Assembly (NCBI GenBank): GCA_022559985.1
Contig: JAFJTR010000005.1
Span: 682,001-746,000 of the forward strand
Reading direction: 5' to 3'
Source: Parastagonospora avenae f. sp. tritici 18332-5
Lineage: Eukaryota > Ascomycota > Dothideomycetes > Pleosporales > Phaeosphaeriaceae
Length of the DNA stretch: 64,000 nucleotides
Shown: positions 54,897-64,000 of the stretch, piece after piece
How positions within the stretch are numbered: the stretch's first letter is position 1
How the letters are laid out: the number at the start of each line of letters is the position of its first letter
Made by a program: the position numbers and the translations under genes
Notes under the pieces: generated by a model
Database searches by the model: none
Seen by the model: only the letters and a program-made list of their open reading frames with translations
Told to the model about the DNA's origin: nothing

Positions 54897-56219
54897 ATGT
54901 CTACATTCGGCACGCACTTCAGGGTCACGACGTATGTGCAAATCTCCAAAATTACACTTGTAAATACTGATCTTGCACCAGCTATGGCGAGTCTCACTGC
55001 CTTTCCGTCGGCGCCATTGTCGACGGGTGCCCTCCAGGCATGGCTCTCACAGACGACGACATCCAGCCCCAGATGACGCGCCGCAGACCGGGCCAGTCTG
55101 CCATAACCACACCGAGAAACGAGAAGGACCGTGTAGAGATACAGTCTGGCACCGAGTTTGGCATCACATTGGGCACGCCAATTGGTCTGAAAGTCATGAA
55201 TGAAAACCAGAGGAAGCAGGACTACGGCAACAAGACTATGGATATGTACCCTAGGCCAAGCCATGCCGACTGGACATACTTGGAGAAGTACGGTGTCAAG
55301 GCTAGCTCGGGCGGCGGCAGGAGCAGTGCGCGCGAGACGATTGGTGAGTCGAGCGCACCAGCCACATCAGGACGACGACTAACAAGATGTAGGGCGAGTC
55401 GCAGCTGGCGCAATCGCAGAGAAGTACCTCCGCGAAGCCTACGGAATCGAGATTGTCTGTTTCACGGCCTCGATCGGAAACGAGTTCCTCTTCCCTCCCA
55501 CTCCCGAGCATCCCACCGCTACCACCAACCCCGAGTACCTCAAGCTCCTCGACACCATCACTCGCAACAAGGTCGACGAGTTCCTGCCCGTCCGATGTCC
55601 CAACGAGGAGGTCACGAGACGCATGGAGGATCTGATTGCCAAATACCGCGATGCACAGGACAGCATAGGCGGCACAGTGACGTGCGTGATCAGAAACTGT
55701 CCAACCGGTCTTGGGGAGCCATGCTTCGACAAGCTCGAGGCCAAACTGGCACACGCCATGCTTTCCATCCCAGCAACAAAGGGCTTTGAAATTGGATCAG
55801 GCTTCGGCGGCGCGCAGCTCCCGGGCTCGATTCACAACGACGCCTTCATCAAGGCACCTGCCGTCCCCGCCGGCGAGAACCCGTCAGCAAACGTCCAGCG
55901 ACCAAGACTCACCACCAAGACTAACAACTCGGGAGGCATCCAGGGCGGTATCACCAACGGCGCGCCAATCTACTTCAATGTTGCGTTCAAGCCCCCTGCC
56001 ACAATCGGACAGGCGCAGACGACGGTCACATACGACGAGAACGATGGCGTGTTGGAGGCCAAGGGTCGGCACGACCCCTGCGTTGTACCTCGCGCAGTGC
56101 CCATCGTGGAGACCATGGCCGCGTTGGTAATCATCGATGCCGTGTTGGCGCAACAGGCGAGGGCGGGGGCAAGAAGCCTGCTGCCGCCGTTGAACGGCGT
56201 AACACCTGTGCGGAGCTAG
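54897..56219 (+). CDS. ARO2: Chorismate synthase
   Basis: It converts 5-enolpyruvylshikimate-3-phosphate to chorismate, the last shared step of aromatic amino-acid synthesis, using reduced FMN. Exons 54897-54931, 54982-55343 and 55393-56219 encode 407 residues. Exon 1 codes MSTFGTHFRVTT and joins YGESHCLSVGAIVDGCPPG, the first family signature (GESHG-type, here with Cys). Later come RPGQSAITTPRNEKD, SSGGGRSSARETIG spliced to RVAAGAIAEKYL, and NNSGGIQGGITNGAPI, then GRHDPCVVPRAVPIVETMAA. Length is as usual for fungi. The fungal enzyme is bifunctional with a flavin reductase activity; nothing in the sequence argues against that here. Confidence 0.96.
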
Positions 56220-57634
56220 GTGCGTGAATAGAGGAGAATGCGTCCTCTCATCCATCTTGGGTGGCACGCGAAATTTAGACGGTATCGCAATGAAATAAAA
56301 TTCAAATCCGACGTACTGGGGCTAGGATCAACGTTTGCCTTGACCAACCACAGCACCATGGTAGATGTACACTAAGCCCAGACACATGTGCAGCAGTGTT
56401 CCACGGCATTCAAGTCAGGCCATTGTGTGATGCTATGCTCGGTATACATGGCCGACCCATTCCTGAGGCCTGTCTGCTCGGAACGATGGCGCTAGCGCGT
56501 CGTCTATAATATGCACACCTGCACCGTGTAGGATCGCGAGGCAAGCGGCGGTGCAGCAGTGGCAAACCGTTAGCCAGGCGAGGCGTAAAGGCTACCGGCC
56601 AAGTCAACCGAATACGCGAACCAAAGCAGCTCGGGAAGACGTGGACTCGGGAGCGTTGGACATGGGGCCTTTTGGGCGTGATGGAGATTCCAGAACAGGC
56701 CCCGAAGATCGTTTAGGCGGAGGCGAAAAGAAGACGCGAGCATTCATCGAGCACTCATCGAGCACTCATCGAGAGATGGTGCATTCGCCGCTCATCTCCT
56801 TCCCTCGACCCATTCACCTGCACCTACATCGAGATCTCCTGCTGCAGAACTAGATCCGCCGCCTTAGGTACTTGCACATGCTGTCCAACAACAGTCATGA
56901 CAAGCGAGCTAACTACGTGCCGCAGAGCAGCAGAAGATCCCCCCCGTTGGTCGGCCAGGTGTCGCCAGCACAGAGTCTGATACCCAACGCCGGACGGGCT
57001 CCGACACGCACATGCAGATGGGGGTCATCGCATTCACGAATTGCGTCTTGCAAACCGCAGCGTCATGGAAATAAATGCCGTGTCGACAGCATCGACTTGT
57101 GGGCGAAAAACGGCTCGCGTCGCGTGCCGGCAGGGGAAAAGCGCAGTGGGGCGCTGGGGCGATGGGGCTGACGGACATGGCGGCGCGGCATTCTTGCAGC
57201 AACGAACAGGGTCTGCGATCTCGATTCGAATTACCCATTCCAGACGCCATCATGGTCTATCGAATCGCCCCCTCTGGCCACACAACGTCACATGGGAGCT
57301 GCTGCCGGGCTCGCAGTGTGTGTCTAGACCCCAGGCATCTGTTTTCATTGCTGCCTTCTTTGCTGCAATAGAAACTATACTCGCCGCCACTCGACTCGTG
57401 CCGCTTGATGCGAGAGTTAATTCCCAGCTGCCAAACTGCTTCCTTTGAGGGAAGCGCGTCTGGCTTCAAACGTCGCATCTGCCCACGTCTCTCGTCAATT
57501 GCCGCGTCTCAGGCTGCTGACACACATCATCTCGCCAGCGATTTTGCCAGACTTGCCCGGCCATGCACCTAACCTAAGTTGCCTCCACGGAGCGTGTGCA
57601 TTTCTAATTGTCCTGCTTTTTGCAACTTCAAGAA
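56220..57634. other. Long 5' region of the Zn2Cys6 gene, no gene seen
   Basis: About 1.4 kb with overlapping short frames on both strands and no family. It contains the 11-bp tandem repeat listed separately. Confidence 0.45.
56738..56770. repeat. Three copies of an 11-bp tandem repeat
   Basis: Units of GAGCACTCATC (first copy GAGCATTCATC) repeat three times without spacer. Probably a small minisatellite. Confidence 0.75.
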
Positions 57635-60452
57635 ATGGCCGGCGCCTCTGTAGCCTCCTCGCATAGAGACGAACAAGACACGCCAGCTCGAGGGGAGTCC
57701 AAGACGAGTAAGCGACGGTGCGTTCAATCAGCATGCGTTCCCTGTCGAAAACGCAAATCCAAGGTCAGTGCCATTCGTATCTTCTTACCTAGTCAGTCCT
57801 AAGCACGCTCTGGGCTGGTGATGGAGAATCGCCTCCGCGGATCGCCCATGCAGCTTTGCTGTCTCCTGGCTTGGTATTCTGATCCTCAATCCGCCGCCCC
57901 ATAATCCCTTGCTGACACTCCACTCCCAGTGCGATGGAGGCACGCCAGTGTGTGCAACTTGCACTGCAGTTTACAAGACGCCATGCTTCTACGATGCTGA
58001 GAGCGAAAGCCGACGCTCCAAACCAGGTCCCGCACCAGCTGCAAATGCGGGCACAAAACGCCATGTTTCAGCTACTGCCTCGTCTTCCACCAATCTCGAG
58101 TCGAGCGCCGAGTTCATCCTCGTTTCGATTCAAAGAGGACCGGAGGAGAATGTGGCAGAACTGATCTCGCTCATTCGCAAGGATCCTTCAATCGACATTG
58201 CCATTCTCGCTGAATCGTGGCGCAAGACTGTCACCTTACCACCTAGCACGCATTCCGAAGTCCGCAGTCTAGAAAATGACTTGAGCGTCTTGGTGGGAAG
58301 GCCCGCCATCACTATCAACGGCCAGAGCAGGCACTTTGGACACTCTGCTGGTCTTGGTCTGGTCCCTGAGGACGAGAACTTTGGGAGTGGCCAATCGAGA
58401 ACTAATACTGTGCACCTCGAGCGCCAGGGGACGACATGGACAGACGTAACCAAAGATGTGGGCTTTGTCGAAAACCTCCTCGGATTGTACTTCACATGGA
58501 GCCACCCATTCTACGTACTGTTCAGTCGCGAATGCTTTTACAAAGACTTCAGGGGTGGTAGGGACAAATACTGCTCGTCTCTCCTGGTAAACGCAATCTG
58601 CGCCTACGCCTGCCATTTCACAGACGACCCTGCAGGGCGGACGGATCCTTCAAATTTTCGCACTGCAGGCGACCACTTCTTCGCTGAAGCCAAGCGACTG
58701 CTCTTCGAGGACGAGAGTCCGAGTCTGACCACCACCCAAGCGCTCTGCATTATGTCTATGCGAGAACCTAGCACGGGACGCGATACCTCTGGATTCAATT
58801 ACATCGGTAGATGCATACGCATGTGCGTTGAGCTCGGCCTACACCTCAATAACAGTGCCAGTCCTGCGCTCCGCCTAACTCCGAGTGAAATCGAGGTTAG
58901 GAAGGTTACTTTCTGGGGCTGCTTTACGGTTGACACGTAAGCAGATTGACGTATATTGGCTTTACGAGTCGCTAATGCACTGCAGCGTATGGTCGATTGT
59001 CACAGGACGTATATCACAGCTGCCTCGCGCGGCTATCACGCTACACAAACCGATCCTCGATGAGGTCGCTCTTCCTGAAGCATATCCGGGTGCGCCCCGA
59101 ATGCAGGCGCCGATCGTGACGACACGCATGTTTCTGCAGGAATTCACTTCCCTGTCCGAGCTGATCAACGACAACAACTACATGTTTTTTGCACCAAAGG
59201 AGCGATTGACGAGCACGAAATTGCTCGATTGCTACCACAGATACCAGGACTGGTACAAGAATCTCAATCCGGCTTTAGCATTAAGTGGCAAAAAGCAGCC
59301 AGAGCCGCATACTTTAGTGCTGCAGTAAGTTGTTCTAATAGCTTCGTCATAATGACGCTAATCCTTACTAGCATGTTATACCATACGATCATCGTTCACC
59401 TTTTCCGGCCGATGCTCAAGGTCGATCTGATCCACTCAGACGTGCGTCCGCGCGATATTTGCGTTGAAGCAGCTAACAAGGTATCGGAAATAATTCGAAC
59501 ATACCGCAAATTCTACGACTTCCGCGTCGCGCATCTTGCCATCCCACACATTCTCTTGTCCGTATGCATAGTGCATTTGCTCTATTCGAAAGACAACAAA
59601 ACCTCGTACAAAAACCTGGTCGAAGGTCTCCAGGGCCTCGATAATCTTCATGAATGCCACTACTTTGGCGCCAGGAGTTTCCGCATCCTGCACACGTTAG
59701 CCAAAACATGGAACCTCCCATGGCCGGAGGAGCTGCGCAACTCCACGCTCATGCCTAGAGCAAGTCTGGAGAATTCTCATGGAGCTACCAGCCCCCCAGA
59801 TGAGCCACTCCTCATCGTCCCTAACACAGTCCCCACAACCGGTCTCCGCATGAGCCAAAACGTCCCCGAATGGCCCACCACCCACGCCAACCGCCGCGAA
59901 TCCCTCTCCATGTTCAGCAACCAAAGCCTGCAAATCGCCACCCACCCCGCCATCGCCCGGCCCAGCAGCGTCCCCGTGTCCCAGCAGCAGCAACATCACA
60001 CCTCCCCCGCCGTCACCCACCCGCCTCCACACGCATATAACCCCTACGCTCAATACACCCAATCGATCTCCGTCCCACCCAACGTCTCGGCGCCAGTGAC
60101 CTCCCCCAACGCCGACACCGCCGAAACCCTCTTCTGGAACCCCATCCCTGGCATGCCAGGCCCGATCCTGCCGCGCAACACGTATCCGCAGATCAGCCCC
60201 ATGGGGTTGGACACGGTGCTGCAGGCGCCGGATATGGGCGATCGCCTGGTGCGGGACGGGTTCAAGATTAGCGAGGAGTGGCAGACGAGTGGGTTTACGC
60301 AGAGTTCGAGCGTGGCGTTTAGTGCGCAGAATACGCAGCCGCAGGCGGGGTATAGGTATGAGGGGAGTGGGTATGGCGGACACGGAGGGCAGCAGCATGC
60401 GCATGGGCATGAGGAATATGACTCGGGCTGGTATCATGGGCAGATGAGTTGA
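57635..60452 (+). CDS. Zn2Cys6 transcription factor with fungal-specific middle domain
   Basis: Predicted nuclear regulator. Exons 57635-57763, 57930-58936, 58986-59324 and 59372-60452 encode 851 residues. The zinc cluster at about residues 34-55 is split by the first intron: CVPCRKRKSK then CDGGTPVCATC, with the last Cys in YKTPCFY. Residues about 150-560 form the fungal-specific (MHR) domain: FTWSHPFYVLFSRECFYKDF, YCSSLLVNAICAYACHF, CIRMCVELGLHLNN, VTFWGCFTVDT spliced to VWSIVTGRISQLP. The layout resembles the nitrate regulators NirA/NIT4, but that could be general to the class. Residues 600-851 are Pro/Gln/His-rich and may hold an activation region. The final exon ends GWYHGQMS. Target genes cannot be inferred. 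Confidence 0.9.
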
Positions 60453-60781
60453 CGGAAGGGAGGGGGGGTGAGGGAGTGTGATACACGGCTGGTGTTTGGT
60501 TATGTGAGGAAGATGTTAGTGGCATGCTCTTGCCCGGCAGTACACGACGTCCTTTGCAACGGCCTGATATAAACACAACTAGAAGCAGAAATTATCGACT
60601 CCAACAACCAAATCACTTGACCCCCTTTTCAACCCCTCACTCGAAAAAGCGCCCTCGATACGAAGAAAAGAATCTCAGATTACGCACTACAACAACACAA
60701 CACATTTCCGTGCCAAAACATCTCACTAATAATCATACACTAAAACATCGCCCCTCCGCTCCCGTTACTCAAATCTCAAAT
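60453..60781. other. Convergent 3' region, no gene seen
   Basis: The 329 bp between two convergent genes. AT-rich UTR-like sequence, including runs of AACA/ACAA. Confidence 0.45.
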
Positions 60782-63390
60782 TTACTTCCTCGCACCCGCG
60801 TTCGCATTCGCATCCCTCCCCCACTTCCCGGCTTCGACCAGCACACTCGCCGTCCCCGCGCGCTCCTCGTAAAGTTTCCTCAAATCTTCCACCGACTGCT
60901 TTTTCAAATTCAGCTTGTTGGGCGTCAGCATTTTGCGATCGACCTGGCGCGCCTCGAAGCTAGGCATGCGGTGCAGGAGGCCCGGGCTGATGGCGCGCGG
61001 CTTGGGGCCGGGGACGGGGAGAGAAGTGGACTTTGAAGGCGGGCGGTTTGGGTTTGTGTTGGGTGTGCTGGGGTAGACGGGGCGGGCGAGGCCAGTGATG
61101 GTGGGGGTGCGGTTTGCGGAGGCGGGGATGGAGGGGCGGCGGAATTCGGTGGCGGAGGAGGGTTTGGGATCTGAGGGGGAGGAGGAGAGGGCGTTTATGG
61201 GAGAGGATTGCTCGCTTTGCGTGATGGAGGGGATGGAGGGTGGTGCTCTCTTTGGTGCGTAAGTGGGAGATGAGTCGTCGTGAGAGCTTTGCCTGGTCAA
61301 TCCCGGAAGGGCCATTCCGCCGTGTGGTGGCTGGTATGATCCTCTCCTGGCTGTTTCGTATGTGTTTGGGGAACGCTCTGAAGACGCTGAAGTGGGGGTT
61401 TGCGCATAGGCGGATCTTTCTACGTTGTCAACCTGCGCTGATGTCAGGTTCTTCCGCTTTGGAATGTTCAACTTGGGAGGAAAGCCTGAAGGACGACTGC
61501 TTTCGGTGTGCGTTTTTGGCACAGCCGATGCAGAAGTAGGAATAGAAGTGGAATTGCGCGTACCAGCCTTCTCATCCGAGACTTGTTCCTTCGATCGCGG
61601 AGGCAGTGGCGGTCCCTGCTCATCATCAGGTCTTCGTGGCGAGAAGCCGTTTGTTGTTGCCGCATAGGTCAGAGGCGAGTCGGCGACGCCTTCTGGTGCA
61701 TCTGAAATCACAGTGGAGTATCTGGGTGGAGGTACTTGCAGCGGCGGTGCGGGCTTCCTCTTCGCAGAGTCGGTAGAGGATCGTGTTGAAGGGACGCGAG
61801 CTCGAGGCGGAAGAGGTGGCGGCATGGTTTCTTGCGACGCTTCAGGATATGGCGCCTCGAACAGCTTCTCGTTGTCTTCAAGTGTGATGCCTCCCATCTG
61901 TTCCTCCATCGAAGCCCTGCCTTCTCCGGAAACCCGCTTCTCTTCCACCGGGTCGTCCCAATCAGCCTCATCCTTGGGCAACTCTAGCTCTTCATAGAAA
62001 GCATTAGCAGGCTGTTCACATGCTTCGCGGAGCCCGTTTGGCCACATTTCAACTGCGTGTTTGAAGATGCGTCTGATGACGGAGGACATCTTGGCGTCCT
62101 CAATCTGGTCAGGTCCGCATAATAATGCCGGCGCAAAGCACACGGCCAAATTTTCTGCCGTCATCTTGTTCTGCTCTTGTCTGGAGGCCACAGCGTCAAG
62201 CAGAGGAAGGAGATGCCTGACGATAATTTCTCGTGAGATGCCGGGCAGAAGCGACCATTCAGACTCAGGCGAGAACAAGTCCCGCAGACGGTCAAGGTCG
62301 GGAATGTCTTGCGAATCACCCCATAGTCTCCTCAGGTCGCCATATGAAGTGGTTGGGAATATTGGTTGGCGCAGAGAGGCATACCACGCCTTGACCAGTG
62401 CCGCAGCCATGAAGACGGAGTAAGCATCCTTGGGGTCCACTTCGGCAAGAATCTCGTCCTGGTGTTCAGCATTCGGGTATGGTGGGACGGGCAATGTGAC
62501 GCCGTTGTCTTTCCATATGATGTACTTCTGGCCCCTGTCGTAGGCTTCTTTCAGACAGTCCCGCAGCTTCGCGTGTGGTGGCACCCGAAACAGGCCCTCG
62601 GACCTGATGTTCTCTTCGATCAGCACGAAACTCGTGGCCTCTCGCAGGACGCGGGGAAAGCGCGTCTTGCCATTGCGGCCTGTGGGAAACGGGGTGCGGG
62701 CCCCGAACGCTCGACGACCGGTGGCGTGCTCTACGTATATGTCGTCGGATATGCGGCGGTCGGTGAGATATGTCGACGAGGGAATGAGGAGGTTCTCGAC
62801 CTGTATGCTGCGGGCGAGTTCTGTCAAGCTGGAGGCTGCCCAAGTTAGTGGTTACACCAGGCTGATCAGGCTGACGTATCCCAGCACTCACAGTGGTAGA
62901 TTTTCCTCCTGAACTTGGGGCTCACAATGGTAGAGAAGATCTCCGTCAGTATGCGCACCCATGCCTTCTCGTGCACAATGTACAGTTTCTGGAGCCGCTT
63001 GCGCATCGCCCGGGACAGGACGTGGTATGCCTGCAGGAACCAGCCCCAGCCCGGCCTATGCTTCTTCGTCGTAGCCCCATTGTCGCCGTCTCCAGCAAAG
63101 AAGACGACCTCGTATTCGTATCCCTTCAGCAAGTCGTCCTCCTCGGGCAGGCGCGCGAGCACGTAGGGAAGGAGCAAGTCGAAGTCGGTCTCGTGGGTGT
63201 CGGGCATGGCAGCCGCGTTCAGGATAAACACAGGCCTGCCTTCCCTGGACGGAATGGGCGAGCGGTACAGAATGGAAGTCGCCGCCTTGGCCATGTCTGT
63301 CGAATAGTTTGAGCTCTGGCGCGGCGGAGGCACAGCTGAGAGCGACGAGCTCCGCAGCCGGCTTGCGACTTTGGCGCGCATGCCGCTCAT
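60782..63390 (-). CDS. ECM25: Sec14-like (CRAL-TRIO) plus RhoGAP protein, ECM25/p50RhoGAP-like
   Basis: It is a GTPase-activating protein for Rho-type GTPases, with a lipid-binding-like N-terminal domain. Exons 62892-63390 and 60782-62835 encode 850 residues. Residues about 45-200 form a Sec14-like fold (GRPVFILNAAAMP, then RLQKLYIVHEKAWVRILTEI and VSPKFRRKIYH). The RhoGAP domain covers about 230-440. It has RSEGLFRVPP with the arginine finger, the LLDAVASRQEQNKMTAENLA block and VCFAPALLCG, matching the NKMxxxNLA..FAP consensus. The C-terminal 400 residues are Pro/Ser-rich with PPLPPR elements typical of SH3-domain ligands. In yeast Ecm25 acts in polarity and morphogenesis; a similar role is likely but inferred. 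The symbol is given by architecture. Confidence 0.87.
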
Positions 63391-64000
63391 GGCGACTGGC
63401 TGCTATCGCAGTGTCCGTATCTTCTTTCTTCGTGTCTGTCGATGAAGTTTGTGGGGAACCTTGGAAGGGGAAATCTGGCACGTGAGAGCGGGACACTGGA
63501 GGGTGCAGTCCACGGGTGGATGAGGGGCTGAGGCAGAGGCGGTGCAGGGCCTATAAACAAATGACGTTGCTTGGAGACAGCGGATCAACCCGCCTTAGCG
63601 CCTGCTTGTGGCTCGTTGTCATTCAGACGACACCACTTCCAGAATAACCAGGTTTCAGAAGTTTACCTCTGAGCTTGCTTATTTGTATTTTGTTTGTTCT
63701 GCATGCCGAATGTCGTCATACACTATCATCTGAGGTGTGTGTGGTGTCTAAAAACAGATGTGGTGTTGCCTAGCTTGGGGTTCCCTGTGAACTATAGTGC
63801 AATCATCTAGCAGACCCTGGTATGTAGTGGGGGAACATGATCTGTCGCCAGAAACCTTGAGTTCTTCGATATCTGACTATTTGCAGGATACATAGGCCAA
63901 AGAGCTCTGCGGCTGTCCACACGAGTTGCGCTGCTTGTTCTCTTCCACGCTTTACTCCAAAGTTGCCACACTCAATCGCTCTCATCAGACTCCACCTCCA
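63391..64000. other. Promoter region of the RhoGAP gene to the window edge
   Basis: Short frames on both strands without features. No gene start or end is recognised before the right edge. Confidence 0.45.

Overview
The window is nuclear DNA of a filamentous ascomycete (Pezizomycotina). Genes are dense, about one per 1.9 kb. Introns are short (mostly 42-170 nt) with GT..AG ends and CTAAC/CTGAC-like branch sites. The gene set includes a Zn2Cys6 regulator, a NACHT protein with a fungal N-terminal domain, a fungal rhodopsin-like 7TM domain and fungus-type GET1, NEM1 and IMA1. Protein style suggests Dothideomycetes, but that is an impression, not something the sequence proves. I count 31 coding genes (one cut by the left edge) and 3 pseudogenes. 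Exon borders were chosen by hand from splice signals, reading frame and family conservation. The exon sums of complete multi-exon genes were checked for divisibility by three.

Left third (1-25.5 kb), mostly housekeeping. It starts with the 5' end of a short-chain dehydrogenase, then a NACHT/STAND protein (973-4097, -). Next come the NEM1 phosphatase (-), eIF2B alpha (+), ALG14 (+), a mitochondrial uL24-type ribosomal protein (-), IMA1 (+), ribosomal protein S23 (-) and a coiled-coil protein of unknown function (+). These are followed by an ACS-family transporter (-), an F-box protein (+), cytochrome c peroxidase (+), an unknown Lys-rich protein (-) and the monothiol glutaredoxin GRX5 (-). CCP1, GRX5, the mitoribosomal protein, and later VDAC and a DnaJ protein all point to mitochondria, but they are scattered and not co-oriented.

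Middle (25.5-46.1 kb), the accessory and more interesting part. It holds a head-to-head pair of diverged small membrane-tail paralogues (26051-28045) and a 902-residue fusion of a fungal rhodopsin-like 7TM domain to a fucose-permease-like MFS domain (28518-31275). A 2.4 kb gene-free stretch follows, then an unknown protein with two possible dimeric alpha/beta-barrel halves. Next is a tandem pair of proteins that resemble the PemK/MazF fold, the second with a frameshift. A PTAR1-like prenyltransferase-alpha-repeat protein and GET1 sit between these and a cluster of four related BTB/POZ genes. In that cluster one copy is intact, one has lost its C-terminal tail, and two are decayed by stops, frameshifts, a 19-bp tandem duplication and loss of the 5' part.

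Right part (46.4-64 kb) is again conserved. It contains an ammonium transporter (-) with GATA-factor motifs in its promoter, an EFM6-like lysine methyltransferase (+), methionine aminopeptidase 2 (-), a mitochondrial J-domain protein (+), the VDAC porin (-), chorismate synthase (+), a Zn2Cys6 transcription factor (+) and a Sec14-like/RhoGAP protein (-). Several neighbours are divergent with short shared promoters (MAP2/J-protein, PTAR1-like/GET1, MRPL40/IMA1). I found no tRNA, rRNA, CRISPR array or recognisable transposon.
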